Source: Rodentibacter myodis
GTDB lineage: Bacteria; Pseudomonadota; Gammaproteobacteria; Enterobacterales; Pasteurellaceae
Direction of reading: 5' to 3'
Assembly: GCF_001999305.1 (NCBI RefSeq)
Contig: NZ_MLHQ01000026.1
Span: 50,066 to 114,065 of the forward strand
DNA length: 64,000 bases
The notes beneath the pieces are model-generated. The model made no database searches. It saw nothing but the letters and a program-made list of their open reading frames with translations, and was not told the origin of the DNA. The stretch's first letter is position 1. Each line of letters begins with the position of its first letter. Positions 18,221 to 26,246 of this stretch are shown piece after piece. A program made the translations under genes and the position numbers.

Positions 18221-18277
18221 TTCTATTTTACTCATCACTTAAGCTCTTCGATTCCACATGCATAGCGTGTGGTTTTT

Positions 18278-18304
18278 TTATAGCTAGACGTTGTCTAGCT
18301 ATAA
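18278..18304. repeat. Perfect 12-bp inverted repeat at the IS left end
   Basis: TTATAGCTAGAC and GTCTAGCTATAA flank the three bases GTT. The position upstream of tnpA fits the subterminal hairpin that TnpA recognises at the left end of IS200-type elements. It could also act as a transcription terminator protecting the element from outside reading. Confidence 0.6.
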
Positions 18305-18307
18305 GAG

Positions 18308-18340
18308 AAAAAGTGCGGTCAAATTTGACCGCACTTTTTT
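18308..18340. terminator. Inverted uptake-signal pair acting as terminator
   Basis: AAAAAGTGCGGTC and GACCGCACTTTTT face each other around AAATTT, giving a 13-bp or longer GC-cored stem with A and T runs on both sides. Such dyads of the DNA uptake signal are a known terminator type in Haemophilus. It lies about 90 bases past the stop of the autotransporter gene. Confidence 0.75.
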
Positions 18341-18427
18341 ATGCCTTTAAATCTATTGGTTTTTGTGTGGTGACAATATAATACCTAAATTAGTGAATAG
18401 GATATATTAATTGTTTTATTTTTGGAG

Positions 18428-21400
18428 TTAAAAGGTATAACCCAGTTTCATATGACCAATAGTTTGATTACCTGATTTGGCTAAGGCTTTCTCGATTTTT
18501 ATATCAAAGGCAAGACCATTACGCCATTCGTAGCCAAAACCTGCCCCAATATTGGTAATATTACGGTTTGGTTCACTGTAAATTGCAAATTGACTGCCGT
18601 TATGGAAGCGTCCTTGCAACGCTTTTTCACGGGAAAGAACACGATAATCCGTACTGACTTTGAATTGTGCCTTGCCATTAGTGGTGGGGAATGTGCCAAC
18701 AATTTCTTGACCAATTCCGGCTTCCAGATAGTTTGTGTGCAATGCGTCAATATTTAGGCCTGCTGCACCGTTTTCATTCACCGCTTGTTGGTTAAAGCGG
18801 GTATAAGCTACGTCCACTTTGGGCATAAATTGCCACTGTTCGCTTAACGGTAAGGCATATTTCAGTTGTGTATAGACGCTGATGGCATTGGCTTTGATAC
18901 GAGCGTCAAATTGGTGGCTATTGTAGCCGTTGCTGATGTAACGTTTGCCGTTTAAGCGATTTTGAGCATACATCACACCGCTTGTAAGCGTGAGGCGATC
19001 AAAATATTTGCTTAAATAAGCCCCAAGGGCGATGCCGTTGCCGCTTAACCGGCTTTGATTGAGACCGGTGATGGTTGTTTTGTTCGTGCCGATATGTGTG
19101 CCAACAGTCAAATTGTCATTCACGCCATAGTGAAGTGCAAGCATTGAACCACTTGTGGTGGCTTTATCGGCGGTTTGGTGGTAATCGGTCTTATCGAAAA
19201 GACCTTGTGCCGCAAGGTGCCATTCTTGATCTTTCAAACGTTTTTGCATTGCAGATAACGCAAGGCGTTGTTGCGAAATGGTTTGATTTAAGCGATGAAC
19301 TACTGCACCGTAAATATTGTGTTCTACGGTTTCCGCTAAATAATGATTAATGGCATTATTGGCTTGCTGTGTTGATTTATCCGTGGTTAAAGCGGATGCT
19401 TCTAACGGATTTATGCCATTTGCTTTCCAGCCGGTAATGTAGCTATTGTAAGCATTAGCATAGGCAGTGTTAAAGTGCGTTTCCGCTTTGCTTTGCTTGG
19501 TGGCTAACGCTTGGCTAAGCTCAGCAATTTTTTGTTCTAACTTTGCAATTTTTTCACGACTATCCTGTACCTGTACATTCGGCTGTGTAAGTTGAGTCGA
19601 AGATTGATCTGGTTGTAGGTTTGGTTCTACCATTGCATTTTGTAAAGCTTGTTGTGCCTGAGCTAATGTTTTGCGTAAGCTATCCAATTCGGCTTGTTGC
19701 TGCTGTTGGGCTTGGTTATGAGCCTGTTCCTCCTTGGCTTTAGCTTTTTCTACCTCGGCAAGTTGTTGTTGTAGCGCAGCTAAATCTTCTTGCTGTTTTT
19801 TTACTTCTTCCGCACTCAATACGACTTTAGGTTGAATCAACAATTTGCCGTCTTTAAAGACAGCTGACTGTAAAACGTTATTGGTTGCAAAGGTGATTTT
19901 CGGATCAAGTTTTGAATGGGCAAATTGTATTTCATATTCGCTTAATGCTTTAGCGGCATTGACCACAAATTTACCGCTCCCGTTTAATATGAGCTTATTG
20001 GTACGATTACCGTATAAGGCGTGATTTTGCGGATCTAGCACTTGATAATGCAGATCTTGATTGAGCATAATATTCTGCGTACCGTCCACCTTCGCATTTG
20101 CCAAGAAGAGTGTTTCTTGGTTAATCACTAGATTTTCCGCATTCGCCACATTGTAGCCTACCTGAATCGGTGAGCCGCTTATATCCGCTTTACCAAAGTT
20201 TAGGGTATCGTTGCCTTCGCCTAAATCAATGGTTTTGCCGTTAAAGCGGGCAGTGCTGTCTGCAATGGTGAGTTCGTCATCACCACTTTTAAGATCAATA
20301 TCACCGTTAATGTGGGATTGATTGCCAAAGGTAAATTTGTTCGCTTCGTTATCGCCCAATACGGCAAGTGGTTTCTCCATTTTATTAACCATAAAGCCGT
20401 TGGTATTTAAGGTTGTGCTGTCTGCATTCACCTCACCGCTCCCTGTAATTTTTAATGTGGTTTTATAGCCGTTTATGATGGAATCGGTTAAATTGACGTG
20501 ATGGCCGACAACCAATGCACCGTTTGCCATTCCAACACCATTAATAATGGTGTGGGTGATATTCTCATTGGTCGTGGTCACTTTTTCGCTATCTTTACTG
20601 TTCGCAACAAGCGGTGCGTTAATGACTTGGTAAGTTTTTCCATTTTTTGTAAAGGAAGAAGGGGCATTACCTACGGTGATGCTTTCAATTTCTTCATTCT
20701 CATTGAGTTTGATGTATAAACCGCCATTTTTCACTTTGTGATCAGTTTTATCCGCGGTATCAAAATAACGGTAATATTGGTCGTAAGTTTGATCCTGCTG
20801 ATAATTCCCGATGATCATTCGCCCGGCAAGAATGCCGTAATTTGCAATATTTCCTTTAAAACCGGAACGGTAATCCGGATTATGGATACTCCAAGAGGTA
20901 TCAATCTTACCCCGAGCCAATAATGCACTGTGATTTCCAGAAATAATCCCCGCATTGGTAATGTTCGAGTGATGTTCTGCATTGACGGCAACACCCGCAC
21001 CATTGTTACGGTAATCAACACGGGTAGGTTTCCCTTGCGAAAAACCTTGCCATACTTTCGTATAACCACTGATGACGCCGCTGTTATCAATATTGCCTAA
21101 ACGGGCATTTTGTTGACCGTACTCGCTGGATTCACTGTAAGTCCACGCCGAAATACCGTTACCGCCGGCGTGAACAGTGGTTGCACTTTGTACAGTAGCC
21201 TGTTGATGAGTTGGTGTTGTCGATGTGGTTGGTGGTTCACAACCCGGTGTACCGGCGGCGAGCCATTTGCAGTCTTCCGCACTTAAACGACCGTTTGTTC
21301 CGGCAGTGGTGAAAGCATTTTGCGAGGTATTGATCTCCGGAATAAATTCTTTATCTGTCTCATTGCTAGATTTACCGCTACGCACTTCTAAGTGGCCCCG

Positions 21401-22888
21401 AATAATACCGCTATTATCCACATTGCCGATAGTCGAGTTTTGTCCGCTGTTTCCTTGTGCAGAAGTGGATAAGCCATTACCGGACACATAGCTAATCGCC
21501 ATTATTTCGCCCATACCGTTACCCGCTTGCACGTTTGCCGCACCGCTAATCCGACCGCTGTTTTGTACATTTCCTAAGGTTGCATTGGTTGGGTAAGCGG
21601 TTTGACCGTTGGACGATTCCGCCATTACTGCCACGCCGTTACCGCTACTGTGGGATTTAGCGTTGGAATAAAGGTGAAAGCCTTGATAATTGGCGTTATT
21701 GCCGGAAATTTGTTCCAATGAGCCGGTAATTTCGCCAGAATTTTGGATATTTCCGACCGCACTTTCCGTTCTATTTTTCGCAAATTGCCCGCTTAATGCC
21801 ATGGCGGAAATCCCGTTCCCACTATTGGTAGCGGATGTGCCGGTATGGGTTGTATTTTGACCGCCCAACAAGTGAGCTTCGCCAACTAAATGGCCGCTAT
21901 TGTGAATAGTACCTAATTTGGCGAAATTATTTTTTCCTTCCGAGAAGGTTTGCTTGTCAATGGTATTTACATAGGAGGCGGCAGATATTGCATTACCGGA
22001 AGCTGTGGTGGTTACGGAATAGAATTGAGGTTTATAGCTTGAGGTACGAGCCATTGTATTTTGATTTGCCTGTGCATGAATTTTAGCGGCGATTATACCG
22101 TCGTTATTAACATTATTTAGGCTAACGTCAACGGTTTTTCCTTCAAAATCCACCCCTTCCAATTCCGGGGAAGCTGGCGTAACGTCTGCAACGGCACGGG
22201 GTTGGGCGCTTGAACTACGGCTTGTATGTCTACGGGATACGCCCGTTGCACCGCTATAACCGTCCGCAATGCCATCGGCACTGATTTCGGCATTATGCTT
22301 ACCAAAATCTGCCAACCCAACAATCGAAATACCGTTCCCGCTACCATAGCTTTGAATATCGCCGTGGGTTTCTGCTGCTCCGCCTTGTAGCGCTGCTTCC
22401 GCCGCAATTGAGCCATTATTGGAAACATTATCAAGTGTAAAGATGACATCATTCGCATTGCTGGGAGCTGACCAACCGAGTGCATCGATCCCATTTGCTA
22501 CACCATCAATGGAAATTGCACCTCGTCTATCTTCGGATTCTGTAGTCGGTAGCCCCGTTGCAACCACTTTACCGATAATTTGCCCTTGGTTATTCGCACC
22601 GGTTTGCGGTACTTTGCCATCATTATCTTTTGGATTGCCATACCAAATAATCCGTACCGGGTTACCCGAACGATTAAATTTCCCTTTAATTCGTTCTTCA
22701 GTATTTTCGGTTGGCGAGATAGTGTCAATTCTTTCAATTCTATCCTCGGCATTCACTGTTGCAATCGTTCCTTTGCCTCGTTCATAAGCCGTAGCGGAAA
22801 CAGAAGTCACTGCAACGGTAACTGCACTGAACGTCAAGCCTTTCAGTAATAAATAAGATTTACTATCCATAGTTTTTCCTTTTTTCAT
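18428..22888 (-). CDS. Large autotransporter (type Va), probable iron-regulated surface protein
   Basis: This 1486-residue protein begins with a signal peptide (hydrophobic core LLLKGLTFSAVTVAVTSVSATAYE). The passenger, to about residue 1030, consists of degenerate repeats of roughly 75-95 residues pairing GNGIS/GNGVA with GNVDNSGxIxG, suggesting a beta-helix. Residues about 1030-1140 are a Q/E/A/K-rich coiled coil (EEVKKQQEDLAALQQQL...). The last 260 residues are an autotransporter beta-barrel (DNLTVGTHIGTNK, LAFDIKIEKALA) ending MKLGYTF with the required terminal Phe. No GDSG serine-protease motif is present, so adhesion or aggregation is likelier than proteolysis. ATG at 22888 or 22870 may be the start; the second has better Shine-Dalgarno spacing. 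A Fur box lies 32 bases upstream. Confidence 0.88.
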   Translation of the reverse strand: MKKGKTMDSKSYLLLKGLTFSAVTVAVTSVSATAYERGKGTIATVNAEDRIERIDTISPTENTEERIKGKFNRSGNPVRIIWYGNPKDNDGKVPQTGANNQGQIIGKVVATGLPTTESEDRRGAISIDGVANGIDALGWSAPSNANDVIFTLDNVSNNGSIAAEAALQGGAAETHGDIQSYGSGNGISIVGLADFGKHNAEISADGIADGYSGATGVSRRHTSRSSSAQPRAVADVTPASPELEGVDFEGKTVDVSLNNVNNDGIIAAKIHAQANQNTMARTSSYKPQFYSVTTTASGNAISAASYVNTIDKQTFSEGKNNFAKLGTIHNSGHLVGEAHLLGGQNTTHTGTSATNSGNGISAMALSGQFAKNRTESAVGNIQNSGEITGSLEQISGNNANYQGFHLYSNAKSHSSGNGVAVMAESSNGQTAYPTNATLGNVQNSGRISGAANVQAGNGMGEIMAISYVSGNGLSTSAQGNSGQNSTIGNVDNSGIIRGHLEVRSGKSSNETDKEFIPEINTSQNAFTTAGTNGRLSAEDCKWLAAGTPGCEPPTTSTTPTHQQATVQSATTVHAGGNGISAWTYSESSEYGQQNARLGNIDNSGVISGYTKVWQGFSQGKPTRVDYRNNGAGVAVNAEHHSNITNAGIISGNHSALLARGKIDTSWSIHNPDYRSGFKGNIANYGILAGRMIIGNYQQDQTYDQYYRYFDTADKTDHKVKNGGLYIKLNENEEIESITVGNAPSSFTKNGKTYQVINAPLVANSKDSEKVTTTNENITHTIINGVGMANGALVVGHHVNLTDSIINGYKTTLKITGSGEVNADSTTLNTNGFMVNKMEKPLAVLGDNEANKFTFGNQSHINGDIDLKSGDDELTIADSTARFNGKTIDLGEGNDTLNFGKADISGSPIQVGYNVANAENLVINQETLFLANAKVDGTQNIMLNQDLHYQVLDPQNHALYGNRTNKLILNGSGKFVVNAAKALSEYEIQFAHSKLDPKITFATNNVLQSAVFKDGKLLIQPKVVLSAEEVKKQQEDLAALQQQLAEVEKAKAKEEQAHNQAQQQQQAELDSLRKTLAQAQQALQNAMVEPNLQPDQSSTQLTQPNVQVQDSREKIAKLEQKIAELSQALATKQSKAETHFNTAYANAYNSYITGWKANGINPLEASALTTDKSTQQANNAINHYLAETVEHNIYGAVVHRLNQTISQQRLALSAMQKRLKDQEWHLAAQGLFDKTDYHQTADKATTSGSMLALHYGVNDNLTVGTHIGTNKTTITGLNQSRLSGNGIALGAYLSKYFDRLTLTSGVMYAQNRLNGKRYISNGYNSHQFDARIKANAISVYTQLKYALPLSEQWQFMPKVDVAYTRFNQQAVNENGAAGLNIDALHTNYLEAGIGQEIVGTFPTTNGKAQFKVSTDYRVLSREKALQGRFHNGSQFAIYSEPNRNITNIGAGFGYEWRNGLAFDIKIEKALAKSGNQTIGHMKLGYTF

Positions 22889-22919
22889 TGCTAAATTGTG
22901 CCGAGATTTTAATTTTATT

Positions 22920-22938
22920 GATAATGATAATCAAGATC
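22920..22938 (-). promoter_or_regulatory. Fur box in front of the autotransporter gene
   Basis: GATAATGATAATCAAGATC matches the classical 19-bp Fur consensus GATAATGATAATCATTATC at 17 of 19 positions. Its location 32-50 bases before the start codon is right for iron-dependent repression of this gene. The match is direct; regulation is inference. Confidence 0.75.
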
Positions 22939-23281
22939 ATTTTGTTTATGGGGTACTAATAATTTTGATATTCGTTGATATCTATTTTATCGCTCCTCAA
23001 ATAGCCCCCACATTTGAATGAAAATAGTGGGAATTATTTTGATTATCTTTGATATTAATACGACCCACATACGTGAATATTGGTAGTCAAGATTTTATGA
23101 CGAATAGTATCAATCGAGTGGGATAGTGATACCGTCTTAGATTGTAGAGATTAATAGAGAATTAACGTCAGTTAAGAGGAGCTAAAACGGCTACGCTTAG
23201 CATTAGAAATTATTCGGAATTAAGAATCCTGTGTTAGAACAAAAAAGTGAGAATAGTGATATGTTGTACTGAACAACACGA

Positions 23282-23445
23282 TATTATGTAGCAAATGCAC
23301 AAAGAGAATATAACGTGAGCGGTAGAGAAGCTATGCTTGGCGTACTTATTAAAATCCAAATAATTTTAATGAGTTAATATAAGAACGCCAGTATGGCATC
23401 CCTACAAAATCCTATTATTTGGCTTTGTATATTTGCTACATAATA
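23282..23445. repeat. MITE-like element, best-preserved full-length copy
   Basis: The 164-base unit has 23-bp terminal inverted repeats: the left end starts TATTATGTAGCAAATGCAC and the complement of the right end reads TATTATGTAGCAAATATAC, both continuing AAAG (21 of 23 identical). The interior carries the family's ATAACGTGA..., GGCGTACTTATTAAAATCC and AAGAACGCCAGTATGGCATCCCTAC landmarks, the two hairpins being mutated here. TA dinucleotides at both outer edges could be a target duplication. There is no open frame inside. Confidence 0.85.
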
Positions 23446-23456
23446 CCTGAAAATAG

Positions 23457-23488
23457 AAAAAGTGCGGTCAATTTTGACCGCACTTTTT
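23457..23488 (-). terminator. Inverted uptake-signal pair terminating bcr
   Basis: AAAAAGTGCGGTC (23457-23469) and GACCGCACTTTTT (23476-23488) pair around six bases. The stem begins at the last bases of the bcr stop codon, a position typical of an intrinsic terminator. Confidence 0.8.
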
Positions 23489-24680
23489 ACGCTTTTAAAT
23501 TTCGATAGGTCAGGAAATAGTAAGCTAATACAGAAATAACGACACAGCCCCCCATAGTGAATAACATTGGTGCGGCGGTATCCATTTTCATCATTGCGAC
23601 CAGAGATCCCATTATTGCACCAACTGCAAAACGCACGCTGCCCATTAGGGAATTGGCGGTGCCTGCCATTGTTGGGAATTTTTCCAGAACAGATGCCATT
23701 GCATTGGAAGAAATGAGTGGGTTTTGTCCCACGAAAAATGCTACGCCGAGTGCCATAGACCAAAAGCCAAAATCAAAAAGTGCGGTCAAAACCAGCCATA
23801 TTCCGGCCAAAAATTGGATCGCTAACCCAATGCGTAACATTGTTTCTGCACCAACTTTAAGCACAAATCGCCCGTTTAAAAAAGAGGCAAAAGTCATAAT
23901 GGCAATATTCAACATAAAGAAATAACCGAATTGATCTACCGCAATGCCGTAAATGCCGATATACACAATAGAACCTGCCGTCACAAATGCGAATAAACCG
24001 CCAAAGCCAAAAGAGGCGGCAAACATATAGCCCAGCACTTCTTTTTGTTTCCAGAGGCTCATAAAGTTACGGGCAATAATATTGAGGCGTAGTGGAATCC
24101 GATTTTCTTTTTTATGGGTTTCCGGAATCACCACAAAAACCAATAAGGCGGATAATCCCCCCATAATGGCGATCACATAAAAAATGGCGTGCCAATGGAA
24201 ATATTTCACAATATAACCGCCAATGATAGGTGCAATGAGAGGTGCGATCATAAACACAAGGGTAATGGTGGACATCACTTTGGAAAGTTCATCTTTGCTA
24301 AATAAATCCCGCAGCAATGCCCCTGATAGCACAACCGGTGCGGCACCAAAAAAGCCTTGTACAAAACGAAGTGCGGTGAAATTTCCGATAGAATTTATTT
24401 CGGTCAGAATAAGGGCGGTGATCGCGCCGATAATCACACCAAGTAAAATTATCGGTTTACGTCCGAAGCTGTCGCCAAAAGGCCCCCAAAATAATTGTCC
24501 AAACGCCATTCCATAGGCAAAAGCTGTGAGGGTATGTTGCACTTGCTCGGGGCTGATGTTGAGATCTTTCGCAATTTCTAAAAATGACGGCAAATACATA
24601 TCCACCCCGAAAGGTGGGAGCATAGATAAAATGCCGAGCGTAACAATAAAAATAAAGGTAGGTTTTACATTTTGTGTCAT
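23487..24680 (-). CDS. bcr: Bcr/CflA-family drug efflux MFS transporter
   Basis: This 397-residue inner-membrane protein has about twelve hydrophobic helices. The Bcr/CflA signature is visible in PPFGVDMYLPSFLEIAKDL (helix 1 region), then GQLFWGPFGDSFGRKP (MFS motif A) and RFVQGFFGAAPVVLSGALLRDLF. The E. coli homologue confers bicyclomycin and sulfonamide resistance; the true substrate here is unknown. It starts one base after the rsuA stop codon, so it is co-transcribed with rsuA. This order (rsuA then bcr) matches H. influenzae as I remember it. Confidence 0.9.
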   Translation of the reverse strand: MTQNVKPTFIFIVTLGILSMLPPFGVDMYLPSFLEIAKDLNISPEQVQHTLTAFAYGMAFGQLFWGPFGDSFGRKPIILLGVIIGAITALILTEINSIGNFTALRFVQGFFGAAPVVLSGALLRDLFSKDELSKVMSTITLVFMIAPLIAPIIGGYIVKYFHWHAIFYVIAIMGGLSALLVFVVIPETHKKENRIPLRLNIIARNFMSLWKQKEVLGYMFAASFGFGGLFAFVTAGSIVYIGIYGIAVDQFGYFFMLNIAIMTFASFLNGRFVLKVGAETMLRIGLAIQFLAGIWLVLTALFDFGFWSMALGVAFFVGQNPLISSNAMASVLEKFPTMAGTANSLMGSVRFAVGAIMGSLVAMMKMDTAAPMLFTMGGCVVISVLAYYFLTYRNLKA

Positions 24681-24681
24681 C

Positions 24682-25380
24682 TTATTTCACCAAACTATCA
24701 ATTTCTGCTTGCGTAAGGGGACGATATTCCCCTTCCTCTAAGGTTTCGTCTAACATCACATCGCCAATTTTCCACCGGTGCAAGCCAATCACTTTATTAC
24801 CGAGTGCGGCAAACATTCGTTTGACTTGATGATAACGCCCTTCCGAAATGGTTAGATTGACATTGTAATCATCCAAAATTTCAAGTTTTGCCGGTTTGGT
24901 CGGATTTTTTTCACCGCGTAATAAAATGCCGTCAGCACAGGCTTGCACATAATGTTTCTCCACCGGATCGGCTAGGGTAACGAGATAGGTTTTCTCACAA
25001 TGATGTTTGGGGGATGTAATACGATGTGACCATTGCCCGTCATCGGTTAAAAGCACAAGACCTGTGGTATCTACATCTAAACGCCCTGCGCTATGGAGTT
25101 TGCCGGCAAGGGGATAATCGAAGAATTGATAAATGGTTGGGTAATCACCGTCATCATTTGAGCAGACATAACCTTGGGGTTTGTTCAACATAAAATATTG
25201 TCCGCTTTCCAGCCAATTAAGGTGTTTATCCTCAAAATAAACTTCATCATTTTGTGTAATTTTACGCGCGCTGTTTTTTTCAATTTCACCGTTAATTTTG
25301 ACCGTACTTTGGCGAATGGCTTTAGTGGCTTGAGAGCGGGTTAAACCGGTATTTTCGGCTATAAATTTATCTAATCGCAT
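24682..25380 (-). CDS. rsuA: 16S rRNA pseudouridine-516 synthase
   Basis: This 232-residue enzyme converts U516 of 16S rRNA to pseudouridine. An N-terminal S4 RNA-binding domain spans about residues 1-45 (MRLDKFIAENTGLTRSQATKAIR). The catalytic block is SAGRLDVDTTGLVLLTDDG with the nucleophilic Asp, and EGRYHQVKRMFAALG follows. Family length is normal. The bcr gene follows with a 1-base gap; the DUF1919 gene lies upstream in the same direction, 51 bases away. Confidence 0.95.
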   Translation of the reverse strand: MRLDKFIAENTGLTRSQATKAIRQSTVKINGEIEKNSARKITQNDEVYFEDKHLNWLESGQYFMLNKPQGYVCSNDDGDYPTIYQFFDYPLAGKLHSAGRLDVDTTGLVLLTDDGQWSHRITSPKHHCEKTYLVTLADPVEKHYVQACADGILLRGEKNPTKPAKLEILDDYNVNLTISEGRYHQVKRMFAALGNKVIGLHRWKIGDVMLDETLEEGEYRPLTQAEIDSLVK

Positions 25381-25431
25381 AGGTGTTCTCTTTCGTTGGT
25401 TGTTTTACATTATTGGAGTAGAAAATGAAGA

Positions 25432-26058
25432 TTAGCGTTGATTAAACCACGCCACATAATCAAATTGATCGTAATATTTTTCCCCATTCCAGCCTGAAAA
25501 CGTAAAAATATCGCCCACTTGGTTTTGATTTTCAAAACCTTTGATGTAAAAGGCAGAAGCCAGTTCGGGATAAGGTTTATGGGTAAAAACCACTTTATTT
25601 TTGAAGGGCAGTTGATCAAATGCCACTAAATCTTCATAGACAATCCCTTGTGTGCCATCTTTATCCGTCATCACAATAAATAAGTTATCAAGATTAATTC
25701 GTGCCGTGCGGGCGAGCCATTTTTCTTTCGCTTCCTGTTCACTGTGATAGTGCATAAAGTGAATTTTAAGATCCGCAAGTTTGCCAACGGGATAGGCTTT
25801 TTCTGACGGTATAAATTCAAGCGGTTGTTGTTGATAAAATTCAATATTTTGAAGGTAACGGATAAAATCTTTCGGGCTGAGGTAAAGATTGACAAAGGGA
25901 GAATTAAAAGGCTCATTTAAATCGTGCAGAATAAATGCCCCCACACAGTTGGCTGAAATCACACTCATTCCGTGATTTTCTAAACGGGATTTGAGACGGC
26001 GATTAATGGATTTTCGTTGCCATTTATTGAGGGCATTTTTTAACATTGATAACAGCAT
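25432..26058 (-). CDS. DUF1919-family protein
   Basis: This 208-residue soluble protein starts MLLSMLKNALNKWQ. Features typical of DUF1919 are the NHGMSVISANCVGAFILHDLN block near residue 30, SPFVNLYLSPKDFIRYL, and the C-terminal FTFSGWNGEKYYDQFDYVAWFN. Members are often found in capsule or exopolysaccharide loci, but no function is established, and none is evident from these housekeeping neighbours. The start has GGAG at 6 bases. H. influenzae carries a similar gene in the same place between rsuA and maeB, so it appears to be a stable part of this lineage rather than a recent arrival. Confidence 0.75.
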   Translation of the reverse strand: MLLSMLKNALNKWQRKSINRRLKSRLENHGMSVISANCVGAFILHDLNEPFNSPFVNLYLSPKDFIRYLQNIEFYQQQPLEFIPSEKAYPVGKLADLKIHFMHYHSEQEAKEKWLARTARINLDNLFIVMTDKDGTQGIVYEDLVAFDQLPFKNKVVFTHKPYPELASAFYIKGFENQNQVGDIFTFSGWNGEKYYDQFDYVAWFNQR

Positions 26059-26175
26059 AACATTCTCCTTAATCCGCCTATGCTACCCCTTTTAGGCTTA
26101 TGGATTCAATCATTAATTTTGTGACGAATTTGTAAAAATTTGCACTTCATCACAATTTTGCTTGCAAAGAGAAGG

Positions 26176-26181
26176 TATAAT
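26176..26181 (+). promoter_or_regulatory. Probable -10 element of maeB
   Basis: A perfect TATAAT lies 66 bases before the maeB start, downstream of TTTTGCTTGCAAAG. No good -35 was found at the standard distance. Confidence 0.4.
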
Positions 26182-26246
26182 CGGGGCGTTTTTTCAATTC
26201 GATTCTTCCAAAATGGAGTTTCGCCTCACAACAACGGAGTATTTAT

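Larger units (their letters stand above)
17640..18305 (-). mobile_element. IS200/IS605-family insertion sequence (tnpA only)
   Basis: The element has a single HUH transposase gene on the minus strand flanked by hairpins, as in IS200-type elements, which lack terminal inverted repeats. On the 3' side of tnpA is a 10-bp stem at 17657-17684 (TTCACCTGCC / GGCAGGTGAA). On the 5' side are an 11-bp inverted repeat covering the tnpA ribosome site (18169-18179 with 18210-18220) and a perfect 12-bp hairpin (18278-18304). The exact ends cannot be fixed from one copy, so the boundaries are approximate. No tnpB is present. Confidence 0.7.
22889..23486. other. Intergenic region between the autotransporter and bcr
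   Basis: These 598 bases hold the Fur box (22920-22938), the autotransporter promoter (not resolved), an AT-rich unannotated stretch from about 22960 to 23280 in which no convincing gene was found, one full MITE-like element (23282-23445), and the terminator of bcr (23457-23488). Confidence 0.6.

Noticed and set aside
17425..18305. The MITE-like repeat as a REP element mobilised by the neighbouring IS200-type TnpA
   Set aside because: The repeat has long terminal inverted repeats and a fixed length, which fit a DDE-type transposase; IS200 elements have neither. The proximity is likely coincidental.
20498..22849. Several open frames on the plus strand opposite the autotransporter
   Set aside because: They are shadows of the repetitive minus-strand coding sequence, without ribosome sites or family resemblance.
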